From contig JBFOMB010000052.1 in NCBI GenBank assembly GCA_040830545.1, positions 1 to 23,428 of the forward strand: DNA of 23,428 bases, read 5' to 3'. The position numbers and the translations under genes were made by a program. This document shows positions 7,304 to 13,810 of the stretch, one piece after another; within the stretch, counting starts at the first letter, position 1; every line of letters begins with the position of its first letter. The DNA is from HXMU1420-2 sp040830545 (GTDB taxonomy: Bacteria > Pseudomonadota > Alphaproteobacteria > Rhodobacterales > Rhodobacteraceae). The notes beneath the pieces are model-generated. The model was not told where the DNA came from. It did not search any database and saw only the letters and a program-made list of their open reading frames with translations.

Positions 7304-8497
7304 TTACTGCGGCACCGACGTATTGGCAGTATCGCCAAGGCCGGTCTGTTTCGCCTTGGCCGCTGCGAGCGTATCGCGCAGCTCGGCCTCCATCTTTTGC
7401 AGGTCGGCCTCAGCAGCGGCACGCTTGGCCTTGCCCTCATCCGCGATTTGCAGGCTTTCCTGAATGGTACCGATCAAATCCGCATTGGCCTGCTTGACCG
7501 CCTCGATGTCAAAGACACCGCGTTCCATTTCCTCGCGGATCGCCTTGTTCGACTGGCGCAGGTTTGCGGCGTTGGATTTCAGCAGCTCATTGGTCAGGTC
7601 ATTGGCTTCGCTCACCGCCTGTGCCGCGGCAGAGGAGCGCTGGATCGTCAGTGCCTGCGCCAGTTGTGTTTCCCAGAGCGGCACGGTGTTGACGAGGGTC
7701 GAGTTGATCTTCGTCACCAGTGATTTGTCATTTTCCTGCACCAGCCGGATGGAGGGCAGGGATTGCATCGTGACCTGACGCGTCAGTTTCAGGTCATGAA
7801 CACGCCGTTCCAGATCGTCCCGCGCCGCGCGTAGATCGCGCAGTTCCTGCGCGGCCATCACCTGTTCCCCTTCGGGCGCGGCCTGAACCGAAGCCTCTTT
7901 CGCGGGGATCGTGGTGCTGTCCAGCTCGCTCAGCTTCTCTTCGCCCGCCGCGATGTAGACCGCCAACTCGTCATAAAACGCCAGCGTTTTTTCATAGAGC
8001 AGGTCCAGCGACTTGATGTCTTTCAGCAGCGTGTGTTCATGGCCCAGCAGATCATCGGTGATCTTGTCGATCTGGTCCTGCACGGTCTCGTATTTGCCCA
8101 TGAACTCGGACATGGCGTTACCCGCCCGTCCAAACAGCCGCTCGAAGAAACCGCGCTTGCGGTCCGGGTCCAGTTCATCGACGGAAAAGCCGCGAATGGT
8201 GGATACGATTTCACGCAGGCTGTCGCCCGCGGGGCCGACATCCTTGTTCTTCACGTCCTGCAGCATCGCCTGACTGATGGTCTGCAACTCGGCCTGCGCG
8301 CCAGACCCAAACCGCACGATGGAGTTTGTGTCGCCCATGTCCAATTCGCCCATCGCCTTCTGGATCTCAGCGGTGACGGCATCGTCCGCGTCTGCCATCG
8401 GGACAATGTCTGCGGTCGGGTCTGGCAGGACCACGGCACTGACGGCTTCGACCTCGGCCAGCGCGGCTTCTGCCTTCTGACGAATGGTGTCTGACAT
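7304..8497 (-). CDS. telA: TelA/KlaA-family toxic anion resistance protein (YaaN-like)
   Basis: 397 residues from the ATG at 8497; AAGGA lies eight bases upstream. An in-frame ATG at 8506 directly abuts that site and is less likely. Predicted to be largely helical, cytosolic and coiled-coil rich: FGSGAQAELQTISQAML, GFFERLFGRAGNAMSEFMGKYE, a long central helical region (HEHTLLKDIKSLDLLYEKT) and the conserved TelA block VPLWETQLAQALTIQRSSAAAQAVSEANDL. TelA was named for plasmid tellurite resistance, but chromosomal members are linked to envelope and antibiotic stress. Pairing with XpaC upstream (30-base gap) parallels the B. subtilis xpaC-yaaN operon. Biochemical activity is unknown. Confidence 0.94.
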   Translation of the reverse strand: MSDTIRQKAEAALAEVEAVSAVVLPDPTADIVPMADADDAVTAEIQKAMGELDMGDTNSIVRFGSGAQAELQTISQAMLQDVKNKDVGPAGDSLREIVSTIRGFSVDELDPDRKRGFFERLFGRAGNAMSEFMGKYETVQDQIDKITDDLLGHEHTLLKDIKSLDLLYEKTLAFYDELAVYIAAGEEKLSELDSTTIPAKEASVQAAPEGEQVMAAQELRDLRAARDDLERRVHDLKLTRQVTMQSLPSIRLVQENDKSLVTKINSTLVNTVPLWETQLAQALTIQRSSAAAQAVSEANDLTNELLKSNAANLRQSNKAIREEMERGVFDIEAVKQANADLIGTIQESLQIADEGKAKRAAAEADLQKMEAELRDTLAAAKAKQTGLGDTANTSVPQ

Positions 8498-8527
8498 GGG
8501 TCTCATCCTTTTTGAACGGGGGAGGGG

Positions 8528-9436
8528 TTAGTCGAGCTTCACGCCTTCGCGGCTCAGCCGGTCGCGAAGCACTTCGATTTCAACGGTCAGGTCGCTACGG
8601 TCATCCAGCAGCATTTTGCGGGTGCGGGCGGCGAAATTCTGTTCCAGATCGTCCAGCAGTGCGGCGTAGTCTTCGCGGGCACCTGCATCGCGGGTTCTGG
8701 AATAGACATCGGCAAACTTGGCGGTCGCGTCGCGCGCGCCACGCAAGTACACAGTCATGTATTTACGCGCACCGCTCAGGTCGCGGGGGTCATCTTCGAC
8801 CGTGCGGAACAGCTCGCGCGCGGTGGTCTGAAACCGTTCGACGCGCGACTCCATCTTGCGATCCCCGGCGCGCAGGATGGCATCGGACATTTCGCGCAGG
8901 GTCTTTTCCGCCTCGTCCACGACGCGGGCCACGCGGTCCTGCTGGTGGGTGTCAATCCCCTCCATCCCTTTGTTTTTCATCGGGTCGAGGCCAAAGGAGG
9001 CTACATGCACCCCCGCCGTGATCGCACCAAACAGCAACCCGGCCAGCAATGCGCCACCGGTGCCATCAGCCATCCCGGTTTTGTAAGCGGCCAGTGCGAT
9101 GCCAATCCCGGTCAACCCACTGCCGACCAACTTACGTGGCAGCACAGGGCGGCGCGCGACCTTGCGGGCGTTGTACTCCGCCTCGGCCCGCAGGCCCTCA
9201 CGAGTCATCCAGGCGGCAAGTGTCAGGGTCGCTGCAGCCACCAGAGCCAGGGCGAGGCCAACCGCTCCGTCATTCAGGGACATGAACACCATGGGGATCG
9301 CAGGGACGAACAGAACATTTGCGCGCATACCTGCCGCATCCCGGCGTGCGCCCTCGTAAGCGCCACGTTCCTGTACCTGATCGACCGGAGCGCTTTCGCC
9401 GTCAGGGCTGAATTTCCCGCCAAATCGTTTTGCCAT
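8528..9436 (-). CDS. xpaC: XpaC family membrane protein (5-bromo-4-chloroindolyl phosphate hydrolysis)
   Basis: 302 residues, beginning MAKRFGGKFSPDG. Hydrophobic segments lie at about 39-53 and 57-75 and again around 104-148 (GSGLTGIGIALAA; GGALLAGLLFGAITAGVHVA), followed by a charged helical C-terminal half (about 155-302) likely to form a coiled coil. This membrane anchor plus cytosolic helices matches the XpaC family, named after a dye-phosphate hydrolysis phenotype in Bacillus; there is no visible phosphatase motif, so the name should not be taken as an activity. It precedes telA by 30 bases, the same partnership as xpaC-yaaN. Confidence 0.88.
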   Translation of the reverse strand: MAKRFGGKFSPDGESAPVDQVQERGAYEGARRDAAGMRANVLFVPAIPMVFMSLNDGAVGLALALVAAATLTLAAWMTREGLRAEAEYNARKVARRPVLPRKLVGSGLTGIGIALAAYKTGMADGTGGALLAGLLFGAITAGVHVASFGLDPMKNKGMEGIDTHQQDRVARVVDEAEKTLREMSDAILRAGDRKMESRVERFQTTARELFRTVEDDPRDLSGARKYMTVYLRGARDATAKFADVYSRTRDAGAREDYAALLDDLEQNFAARTRKMLLDDRSDLTVEIEVLRDRLSREGVKLD

Positions 9437-9440
9437 ACGC

Positions 9441-9530
9441 TCAGAGCCCTACAAGCCAGCCGGTGCACACACCGAACATGACCACGATCAGCGCTGCGTA
9501 CGCGATGTTCTGAATTCCCTTGCCCGACAC
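9441..9530 (-). CDS. Possible 29-residue single-helix membrane micro-protein upstream of xpaC
   Basis: Short reading frame from a GTG at 9530 (or a TTG at 9542, 33 residues) to a TGA at 9441, four bases before the xpaC ATG. After a short SGKGIQ lead the product is almost entirely one hydrophobic helix (NIAYAALIVVMFGVCTGWLVGL). GGGGGA lies four bases before the GTG. There is no ATG start, so support rests on the membrane-helix composition and on the tight coupling to xpaC. It may be the first member of the xpaC-telA operon or a chance frame. Confidence 0.4.
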   Translation of the reverse strand: MSGKGIQNIAYAALIVVMFGVCTGWLVGL

Positions 9531-9614
9531 GCGGTCCCCCAAGGCCGTTTCTGCATGGCAGAAAGGTAGGTGAAACGGGGCTAACTTGCTAGGGGGAAGA
9601 ATGAAACGTGCATG

Positions 9615-10490
9615 TCACCGCTTGGGGCCTTTGGGGCGTGAGTGGCCAGTGCGGGAGCCTTTGGGCCCGCCCGTACGAGTCGGCGGCGTGCGTCCTTTCG
9701 CCCCGGACCGACGCACGGTTTTCTTTGCCGACGGCTTTGCGGTGCCCTCAGTTTCGCCACTGTCGAGCCCCAGCTGATCGCGCAAAACCCGCCGCCGCAC
9801 CTCTTCGACCTCCCCAGGCTTCAGTTGACCGAGTTGGAACGGACCGTAAGAGACGCGGATCAATCTGCTGACGAGGAAGCCCAGATCCTCCATCGCACGA
9901 CGAATTTCGCGGTTCTTGCCCTCGCGCAGCCCCACCGTGACCCAGGCATTTGCACCCTGCTGCCGGTCCAGATGCACCTGCATAGGCTGGAACCGTTCAC
10001 CCTCCAGCACCAGCCCCTTGCGGAGGGGTTCAAACGCTTTGTCTTCGGGCCGTCCGTTGATGCGCACGCGGTATTTGCGCAGCCAACCTGTCGAGGGCAG
10101 TTCCAGCTTCCGCTTGAGCCCGCCATCATTGGTCAGCAGCAACAGGCCCTCGGAGTTCAGGTCCAGCCGGCCCACACTCATGACCCGGGGCAAATCCTCG
10201 GGCAGGTCGTCAAAGATGGTCTTGCGGCCTTTTTCGTCTTTGGCCGTGGTCACTAGCCCCGTGGGTTTGTGATAGAGCCACAGCCGTTCCGGTTCAGCCT
10301 CGGCCAGCGGGTTACCATCAACCGTGATCCGGTCGCTGCCTGTCACATTCAGGGCCGGGCTTTCGATGGTTTTGCCGTTCACCGTGACACGCCCGGCCTC
10401 GATCATACGTTCGGCCTCGCGGCGCGAGGCGACACCAGCGCGGGCCAGTACCTTGGCGATGCGATCGCCGGGGGGAGATTTGTCGGTCAT
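9615..10490 (-). CDS. rluB: Ribosomal large-subunit pseudouridine synthase (RluB/RsuA family)
   Basis: 291 residues from the ATG at 10490. An S4 RNA-binding domain lies at about 9-60 (IAKVLARAGVASRREAERMI), followed by the RsuA-type catalytic domain with GRLDLNSEGLLLLTNDG, in which Asp110 is the catalytic aspartate. YHKPTGLVTT and REGKNREIRRAME are further family motifs. The last 45 residues are a basic Arg/Lys/Gly/Pro tail, as in many RluB proteins. An in-frame start at 10571 would overlap tadA and is rejected. It diverges from tadA with 63 bases between start codons. Confidence 0.94.
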   Translation of the reverse strand: MTDKSPPGDRIAKVLARAGVASRREAERMIEAGRVTVNGKTIESPALNVTGSDRITVDGNPLAEAEPERLWLYHKPTGLVTTAKDEKGRKTIFDDLPEDLPRVMSVGRLDLNSEGLLLLTNDGGLKRKLELPSTGWLRKYRVRINGRPEDKAFEPLRKGLVLEGERFQPMQVHLDRQQGANAWVTVGLREGKNREIRRAMEDLGFLVSRLIRVSYGPFQLGQLKPGEVEEVRRRVLRDQLGLDSGETEGTAKPSAKKTVRRSGAKGRTPPTRTGGPKGSRTGHSRPKGPKR

Positions 10491-10553
10491 GTGCGCGGGC
10501 TTAGCGCACGCGACCCGCTTGCGAAAGCGCGGATTGCGGGGCAGGGTCCGGCC

Positions 10554-11015
10554 ATGGTGTTCAGATCGCATATGTCACAGGCGCTGGAAGAGGCGCGCGC
10601 CGCCGCTGCGCGGGGCGAGGTGCCCGTGGGTGCGGTGGTGGTGAATGCGGGCGGGCAGGTGGTGGCAGCGGCCGGAAACCGGACACGGGAGTTGAACGAT
10701 CCCACGGCCCATGCCGAAATCCTGGCCCTTCGCGCGGCCTGTTCAGCGGCAGGGTCCGAACGACTTCCGGGGCATTCCCTGTATGTGACATTGGAACCCT
10801 GCGCCATGTGTGCAGCAGCCATCGCAGCGGCCCGCATCGCGCGGCTGTACTACGGTGCGCCGGATCCGAAATCGGGCGGCGTGGCCCACGGCGCGCGGGT
10901 CTTCTCACATCCGCAGGCGCACCATCAGCCAGAGGTGTATGACGGCATCGCCGCAGAGGACGCCGCGCAACTGCTCACGGAATTCTTTGCATCACGGCGG
11001 GGCAAGCTATGTTAG
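10554..11015 (+). CDS. tadA: tRNA-specific adenosine deaminase
   Basis: Converts A34 to inosine in the anticodon of tRNA-Arg(ACG). 153 residues from the ATG at 10554 (MVFRSHMSQ). The deaminase zinc site is complete: His53-Ala-Glu55 (Glu is the proton shuttle) and Pro82-Cys83-x-x-Cys86. GEVPVGAVVV and the C-terminal helix are typical. A much longer in-frame reading from 10269 overlaps rluB and is only the antisense of that gene. Stop codon is TAG, which argues against general amber recoding in this genome. clpS follows after nine bases. Confidence 0.96.
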   Translation: MVFRSHMSQALEEARAAAARGEVPVGAVVVNAGGQVVAAAGNRTRELNDPTAHAEILALRAACSAAGSERLPGHSLYVTLEPCAMCAAAIAAARIARLYYGAPDPKSGGVAHGARVFSHPQAHHQPEVYDGIAAEDAAQLLTEFFASRRGKLC

Positions 11016-11024
11016 GCTCCTGAC

Positions 11025-11324
11025 ATGAGCGAAACCGTCCTCCTCCCCAAGGCAAAGACCAAGGCCGAACGCCCGAAAATGTGGAAGGTGAACCTGCTGA
11101 ATGACGATTTCACCCCACGTGAGTTTGTTGTTGCGGTGTTGAAGGCTGTGTTTCGCATGAATGAAAGCCAGGCCGCAGGGGTGATGCTGACCGCGCATCA
11201 AAAAGGATCCTGCGTCGTGGCGGTGTTCACCAAGGAGGTTGCGGATCAGAAGGCCAAGGATGCGACTGATTTTGGCAAGCAGTATGGCTATCCGCTGGCC
11301 TTTACCACCGAACGCGAAGAGTGA
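11025..11324 (+). CDS. clpS: ATP-dependent Clp protease adaptor ClpS
   Basis: 99-residue N-end-rule adaptor that delivers substrates with destabilising N-termini to ClpAP. The core motif LLNDDFTPREFVVAVL holds the Asn/Asp residues that bind the substrate alpha-amino group, and AHQKGSCVVAVFTKEVA follows with the pocket-forming His. The N-terminal extension before the core is short (about 20 residues). It sits nine bases after the tadA stop, so the two are probably co-transcribed. No clpA is seen downstream; the next gene is convergent. Confidence 0.95.
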   Translation: MSETVLLPKAKTKAERPKMWKVNLLNDDFTPREFVVAVLKAVFRMNESQAAGVMLTAHQKGSCVVAVFTKEVADQKAKDATDFGKQYGYPLAFTTEREE

Positions 11325-11405
11325 CCCGGCGCGCTCGTTGCTCCCTTGTGGGCGCGCCTCGCTTAAGTGGGTCGCGTTCTTTTTCGCAACGCGTGGTTTA
11401 GCGAA

Positions 11406-11435
11406 GAGGGCCGCAAGGTCTGATGAGCGGCCCTC
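11406..11435. terminator. Candidate bidirectional terminator between clpS and UPF0173 gene
   Basis: Perfect 9-bp inverted repeat GAGGGCCGC / GCGGCCCTC at 11406-11414 and 11427-11435 with a 12-base loop, located between two convergent genes. No T-run follows on either strand. A weaker second stem (CGCGTT/AACGCG, 11373-11393) lies just before it. Confidence 0.55.
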
Positions 11436-11444
11436 GTGCAGGGA

Positions 11445-12137
11445 TCAGATGTCGATGGCTTCCATCACCTGCGGCTCGATCACGTTGACGCCCGGCAATC
11501 CGTCCGCCAGCACCTGCGCTGATTGTTCCAGCAGCGGGAAGGTGCGGTAGTGGCAGGGGATCACGGTCTTGAAATCGAAATACCGTTTGGCTGCGTAAGC
11601 CGCGCCGGCCATGTCCATGGTGAAATGGCCACCAGCGCTCAGAATGCCAATATCGGGTTTGAAATAATCCCCCATCCAGTCCATGTCGGCCATGATGTCG
11701 GTATCACCCGAAACATAGACCGTGTGCCCTTCGGACCGGATCATGAAACCGACCTCGGTCCCCCCCGTCCGCAACCCGTCTGGCGTCTTGAACGTGCTGG
11801 AATGTGAAGCCGGGACCATCATAACCTTGATCCCGCCCAGATCGACCGTGCCACCCTTGTTGAAGCCCACGGTTTCGATCCCCTCCTTCTCCGCATAGTG
11901 GGACATGATGTCATACTGACCCACAACCGGCACACCCAGTTTCTTGGCCAGCGGGATGACATCAACCACGTGATCGAAATGGCAATGGGTCAGCAAAATA
12001 TGCGTGCCACCTTCGACCGCCGCGTCATGCTGATCCTCTGGCAGGACCGGATTGCCGCTGAGCCAGGGGTCGATCAGCAGAACCTGTCCGGCGGTTTCGA
12101 TTCTAAAGCTGCCATGCCCCAACCAGATGATTTTCAT
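11445..12137 (-). CDS. UPF0173-family metallo-beta-lactamase-fold hydrolase
   Basis: 230 residues. The MBL metal motif is THCHFDHVVD with His51, His53, Asp55 and His56 (HxHxDH). Further ligands are likely in PASHSS, the Asp of VSGDTDI and the late His of IPCHYRTFP. Members of this UPF0173 family are uncharacterised zinc hydrolases, usually about 225-235 residues, so this is full length. The ATG has GGAGA upstream. DUF2461 lies upstream on the same strand with an 81-base gap, so co-transcription is possible but not certain. Confidence 0.92.
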   Translation of the reverse strand: MKIIWLGHGSFRIETAGQVLLIDPWLSGNPVLPEDQHDAAVEGGTHILLTHCHFDHVVDVIPLAKKLGVPVVGQYDIMSHYAEKEGIETVGFNKGGTVDLGGIKVMMVPASHSSTFKTPDGLRTGGTEVGFMIRSEGHTVYVSGDTDIMADMDWMGDYFKPDIGILSAGGHFTMDMAGAAYAAKRYFDFKTVIPCHYRTFPLLEQSAQVLADGLPGVNVIEPQVMEAIDI

Positions 12138-12218
12138 GGAGTCTCTCCTCTACCTTTCGGCAAACACTAACACCGGATTGCGAAGAATCCACGACTGCTT
12201 TGGTCACGATTGGTCGGG

Positions 12219-12854
12219 TCAGGACATCTGTCGCAGCAGGTCTGTTGCAGGCCGCACCGCGCGAAACGCGTTCAGGATTGCGGTGACCGGGCCGTCAGTT
12301 TTGGCCGAAATTTCAATATCCTGCCACAGGGTCAGAGATTTCCGTCGCAACAGGTCACTTTGTGGATGGTCCTTGTCGTAAGGCGCAGGCACGCGCTTCA
12401 ATTCCGGTTCATCAATCCGGCCTTCAAACCTCGACAGAACCTCCGCCAATTCCGTCCCCTTCGGACCGTCGACCGAGGCACGCCACAGCTCCAACGCGTC
12501 CTTGTCGAACCCCATGCGCCCGCCACCCGCCGTGACGTAGTCCGGCGAGATCCCGAAAAACCACCCCGGCCCGTCCTCTTCTGCCCAGAGCAGGTGCAGG
12601 TGCGTGTGGTAGGGCGTCTTGTCCTTGGAAAACCGCACATCGCGATGGGCGCGGAACAGTTTCGGTTTGAGCGGCACGCCGATCTCTGCCCCCCATTGAG
12701 CGCTGATCACGTCCAACAAGGCCAGCGCCGGATCTTTCAACTTATCATCATAGCGGAGCTTGTTCGTGGTGAACCACTCTTTCGAATTGTTCTCGGCAAG
12801 CTCACCTAAGAAGGCGCGGGCGTCGGGGATGAGACTGGAAAACGGATCGGACAT
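12219..12854 (-). CDS. DUF2461 (TIGR02453) family protein
   Basis: 211 residues. Typical family features: the N-terminal ARAFLGELAENNSKEWFTTNKLRYDD, the RAHRDVRFSKDKTPYHTHLHLL block that defines the family, and GGGRMGFDKDALELWRASVDG. The start at 12854 has GGGAG six bases upstream. Function of DUF2461 is unknown. Downstream lies UPF0173; upstream, 85 bases away, is the amber-interrupted metallopeptidase gene. Confidence 0.92.
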   Translation of the reverse strand: MSDPFSSLIPDARAFLGELAENNSKEWFTTNKLRYDDKLKDPALALLDVISAQWGAEIGVPLKPKLFRAHRDVRFSKDKTPYHTHLHLLWAEEDGPGWFFGISPDYVTAGGGRMGFDKDALELWRASVDGPKGTELAEVLSRFEGRIDEPELKRVPAPYDKDHPQSDLLRRKSLTLWQDIEISAKTDGPVTAILNAFRAVRPATDLLRQMS

Positions 12855-12990
12855 GACAAACTCCCTGATTTACGAAAACGTTAATTACAGTTGGCCGACC
12901 TGTCACGGATTTCCTTTCATGCCCAATTGAAACGCCCAACTACCGCAACTGAATGTGGATGTGATCGTCGTGGCGGGCGGCGCGGCAGCC

Positions 12991-13464
12991 CTAGAACCGG
13001 ATTTTTGGGTGGGACACGCCCAAGCTCCGCGCCAGATGCGGTTCGATGAACACTTTGCCGATACGCGGGTCAGCGGTGGTGATTTGCAAAATGGCCCTCA
13101 TGCGATCCTGGTTCAGCGCACGGTCCGGCCAAAGCGGTTGCAGCACGTCCATGTCCCACCGAAGGGAGGGCCACGTGTCCCCGCATTGCGTCGCCCCCTG
13201 TTCAAACGCGAAGTAGCCGATTGGCGACCGTGCACGTCCCGGCGCATATTGCCCGTCGATGTCGTAATAAAAGGCAAGGTCCACCTTTTCGCCATCGTCA
13301 TGCGACAGGTGCGGCAACAGCGGGAACCCATCAAGAAACGGGAACCCTGCATCCAGAACTTGGGTGATCGTGCCGGGATAGCGTTGCGCCATGGTTTCTG
13401 CCGTGTCTTCCAACACCTCGGCCAGCTCAGGCGTGACATAGGTGCGGTTCAACGCGCAATACAT
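12991..13464 (-). CDS. LAS-type metallopeptidase fragment between the two amber codons (157 aa)
   Basis: If translated alone, from the ATG immediately following the first TAG (TAGATG), it gives 157 residues starting MYCALNRTYVTPEL. It keeps the first metal motif (His55 and Asp62 in HDDGEKVD), together with LDAGFPFLDGFPLLPHLS and RSPIGYFAFEQ. It lacks the C-terminal HDDHIH segment, which lies beyond the second TAG, so zinc binding should be incomplete and catalysis lost. An automated annotation would probably report this as an intact hypothetical protein. Confidence 0.6.
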   Translation of the reverse strand: MYCALNRTYVTPELAEVLEDTAETMAQRYPGTITQVLDAGFPFLDGFPLLPHLSHDDGEKVDLAFYYDIDGQYAPGRARSPIGYFAFEQGATQCGDTWPSLRWDMDVLQPLWPDRALNQDRMRAILQITTADPRIGKVFIEPHLARSLGVSHPKIRF

Positions 13465-13686
13465 CTAACTTTGAACCTGCAATGATCCGCCTTGGGTGCA
13501 ACTCAACGCAACGCGGCCAAAGTGCGGCGCTACAAATGTGGCCGCAATCCCCAGTGCCACATAGACCAGCGCAAAGACCAAAATCCGACGACGTGTGAAG
13601 CAGGCCAATACCCATGCGATCCCGCCGATCTGAGTGAGTCTGGTCAGAACAAGGACAATCAACGTGTGAAACGCGACCCGCAACAT
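13465..13686 (-). CDS. Membrane-anchor fragment upstream of the first amber codon (73 aa)
   Basis: 73 residues from the ATG at 13686 to the TAG at 13465, in the same frame as the peptidase fragment that follows. Hydrophobic segments are VAFHTLIVLVL, IGGIAWVLACF and ILVFALVYVALGIAATFVA. It would place the downstream catalytic part in the periplasm if the chain were continuous. The start lies close to the divergent MATE gene. No clear Shine-Dalgarno sequence is visible. Confidence 0.5.
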   Translation of the reverse strand: MLRVAFHTLIVLVLTRLTQIGGIAWVLACFTRRRILVFALVYVALGIAATFVAPHFGRVALSCTQGGSLQVQS

Positions 13687-13729
13687 GGCCCATTTCTGTC
13701 ACGACCGACACGGGGCGACAACGGTCTGG

Positions 13730-13747
13730 AATTGTGCCGGTACAATT
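13730..13747. promoter_or_regulatory. Palindromic operator candidate in the peptidase/MATE divergent region
   Basis: Perfect inverted repeat AATTGT-N6-ACAATT (spacer GCCGGT), 63 bases before the MATE start codon and 43 bases upstream of the divergent peptidase start. Its symmetry and AT-rich arms in a GC-rich background suit a dimeric repressor site. No regulator gene is adjacent. Confidence 0.4.
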
Positions 13748-13765
13748 GAATCGCGTCCACCGGGT

Positions 13766-13805
13766 CGCGATAGGCTTGCAGCGGCTTCACAAACTGCCTA
13801 TCGCG
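13766..13805 (+). promoter_or_regulatory. 10-bp leader hairpin just before the MATE start codon
   Basis: CGCGATAGGC (13766-13775) pairs perfectly with GCCTATCGCG (13796-13805), with a 20-base loop. The stem ends five bases before the ATG at 13811, where the ribosome must bind; no normal Shine-Dalgarno sequence is present. It could mask translation initiation or be a binding site at DNA level. Confidence 0.5.
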
Positions 13806-13810
13806 TAATC

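Larger units (their letters stand above)
12940..13686 (-). pseudogene. Membrane-anchored LAS-type (MepA-like) metallopeptidase gene split by two in-frame TAG codons
   Basis: One continuous reading frame of 249 codons, interrupted only by TAG at 13467-13465 and 12993-12991 and ending in TAG at 12942-12940. Before the first amber lies a membrane-anchor part with two hydrophobic segments and AATFVAPHFGRVALSCT. Between the ambers lies the peptidase core with SHDDGEKVD (HX6D metal motif). After the second amber come 16 residues, GCRAARHDDHIHIQLR, containing the HxH motif that supplies the third metal ligand and a catalytic His in LAS enzymes. The second amber replaces what is most simply a CAG (Gln). 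I recall related Rhodobacterales proteins of about 250 residues as a single chain; this needs a database check. Nonsense-disabled gene is the simplest reading. Confidence 0.75.

Noticed and set aside
10269..10553. Upstream extension of tadA to 10269
   Set aside because: It overlaps the S4 domain region of rluB on the other strand; the ATG at 10554 gives the normal TadA length and N-terminus.
12940..13686. Programmed amber recoding (for example pyrrolysine) as an explanation of the two internal TAG codons
   Set aside because: TAG is the normal final stop of tadA and the methyltransferase in this window, there is no sign of pyl genes, and such systems are not expected in this lineage. Nonsense mutation is simpler.
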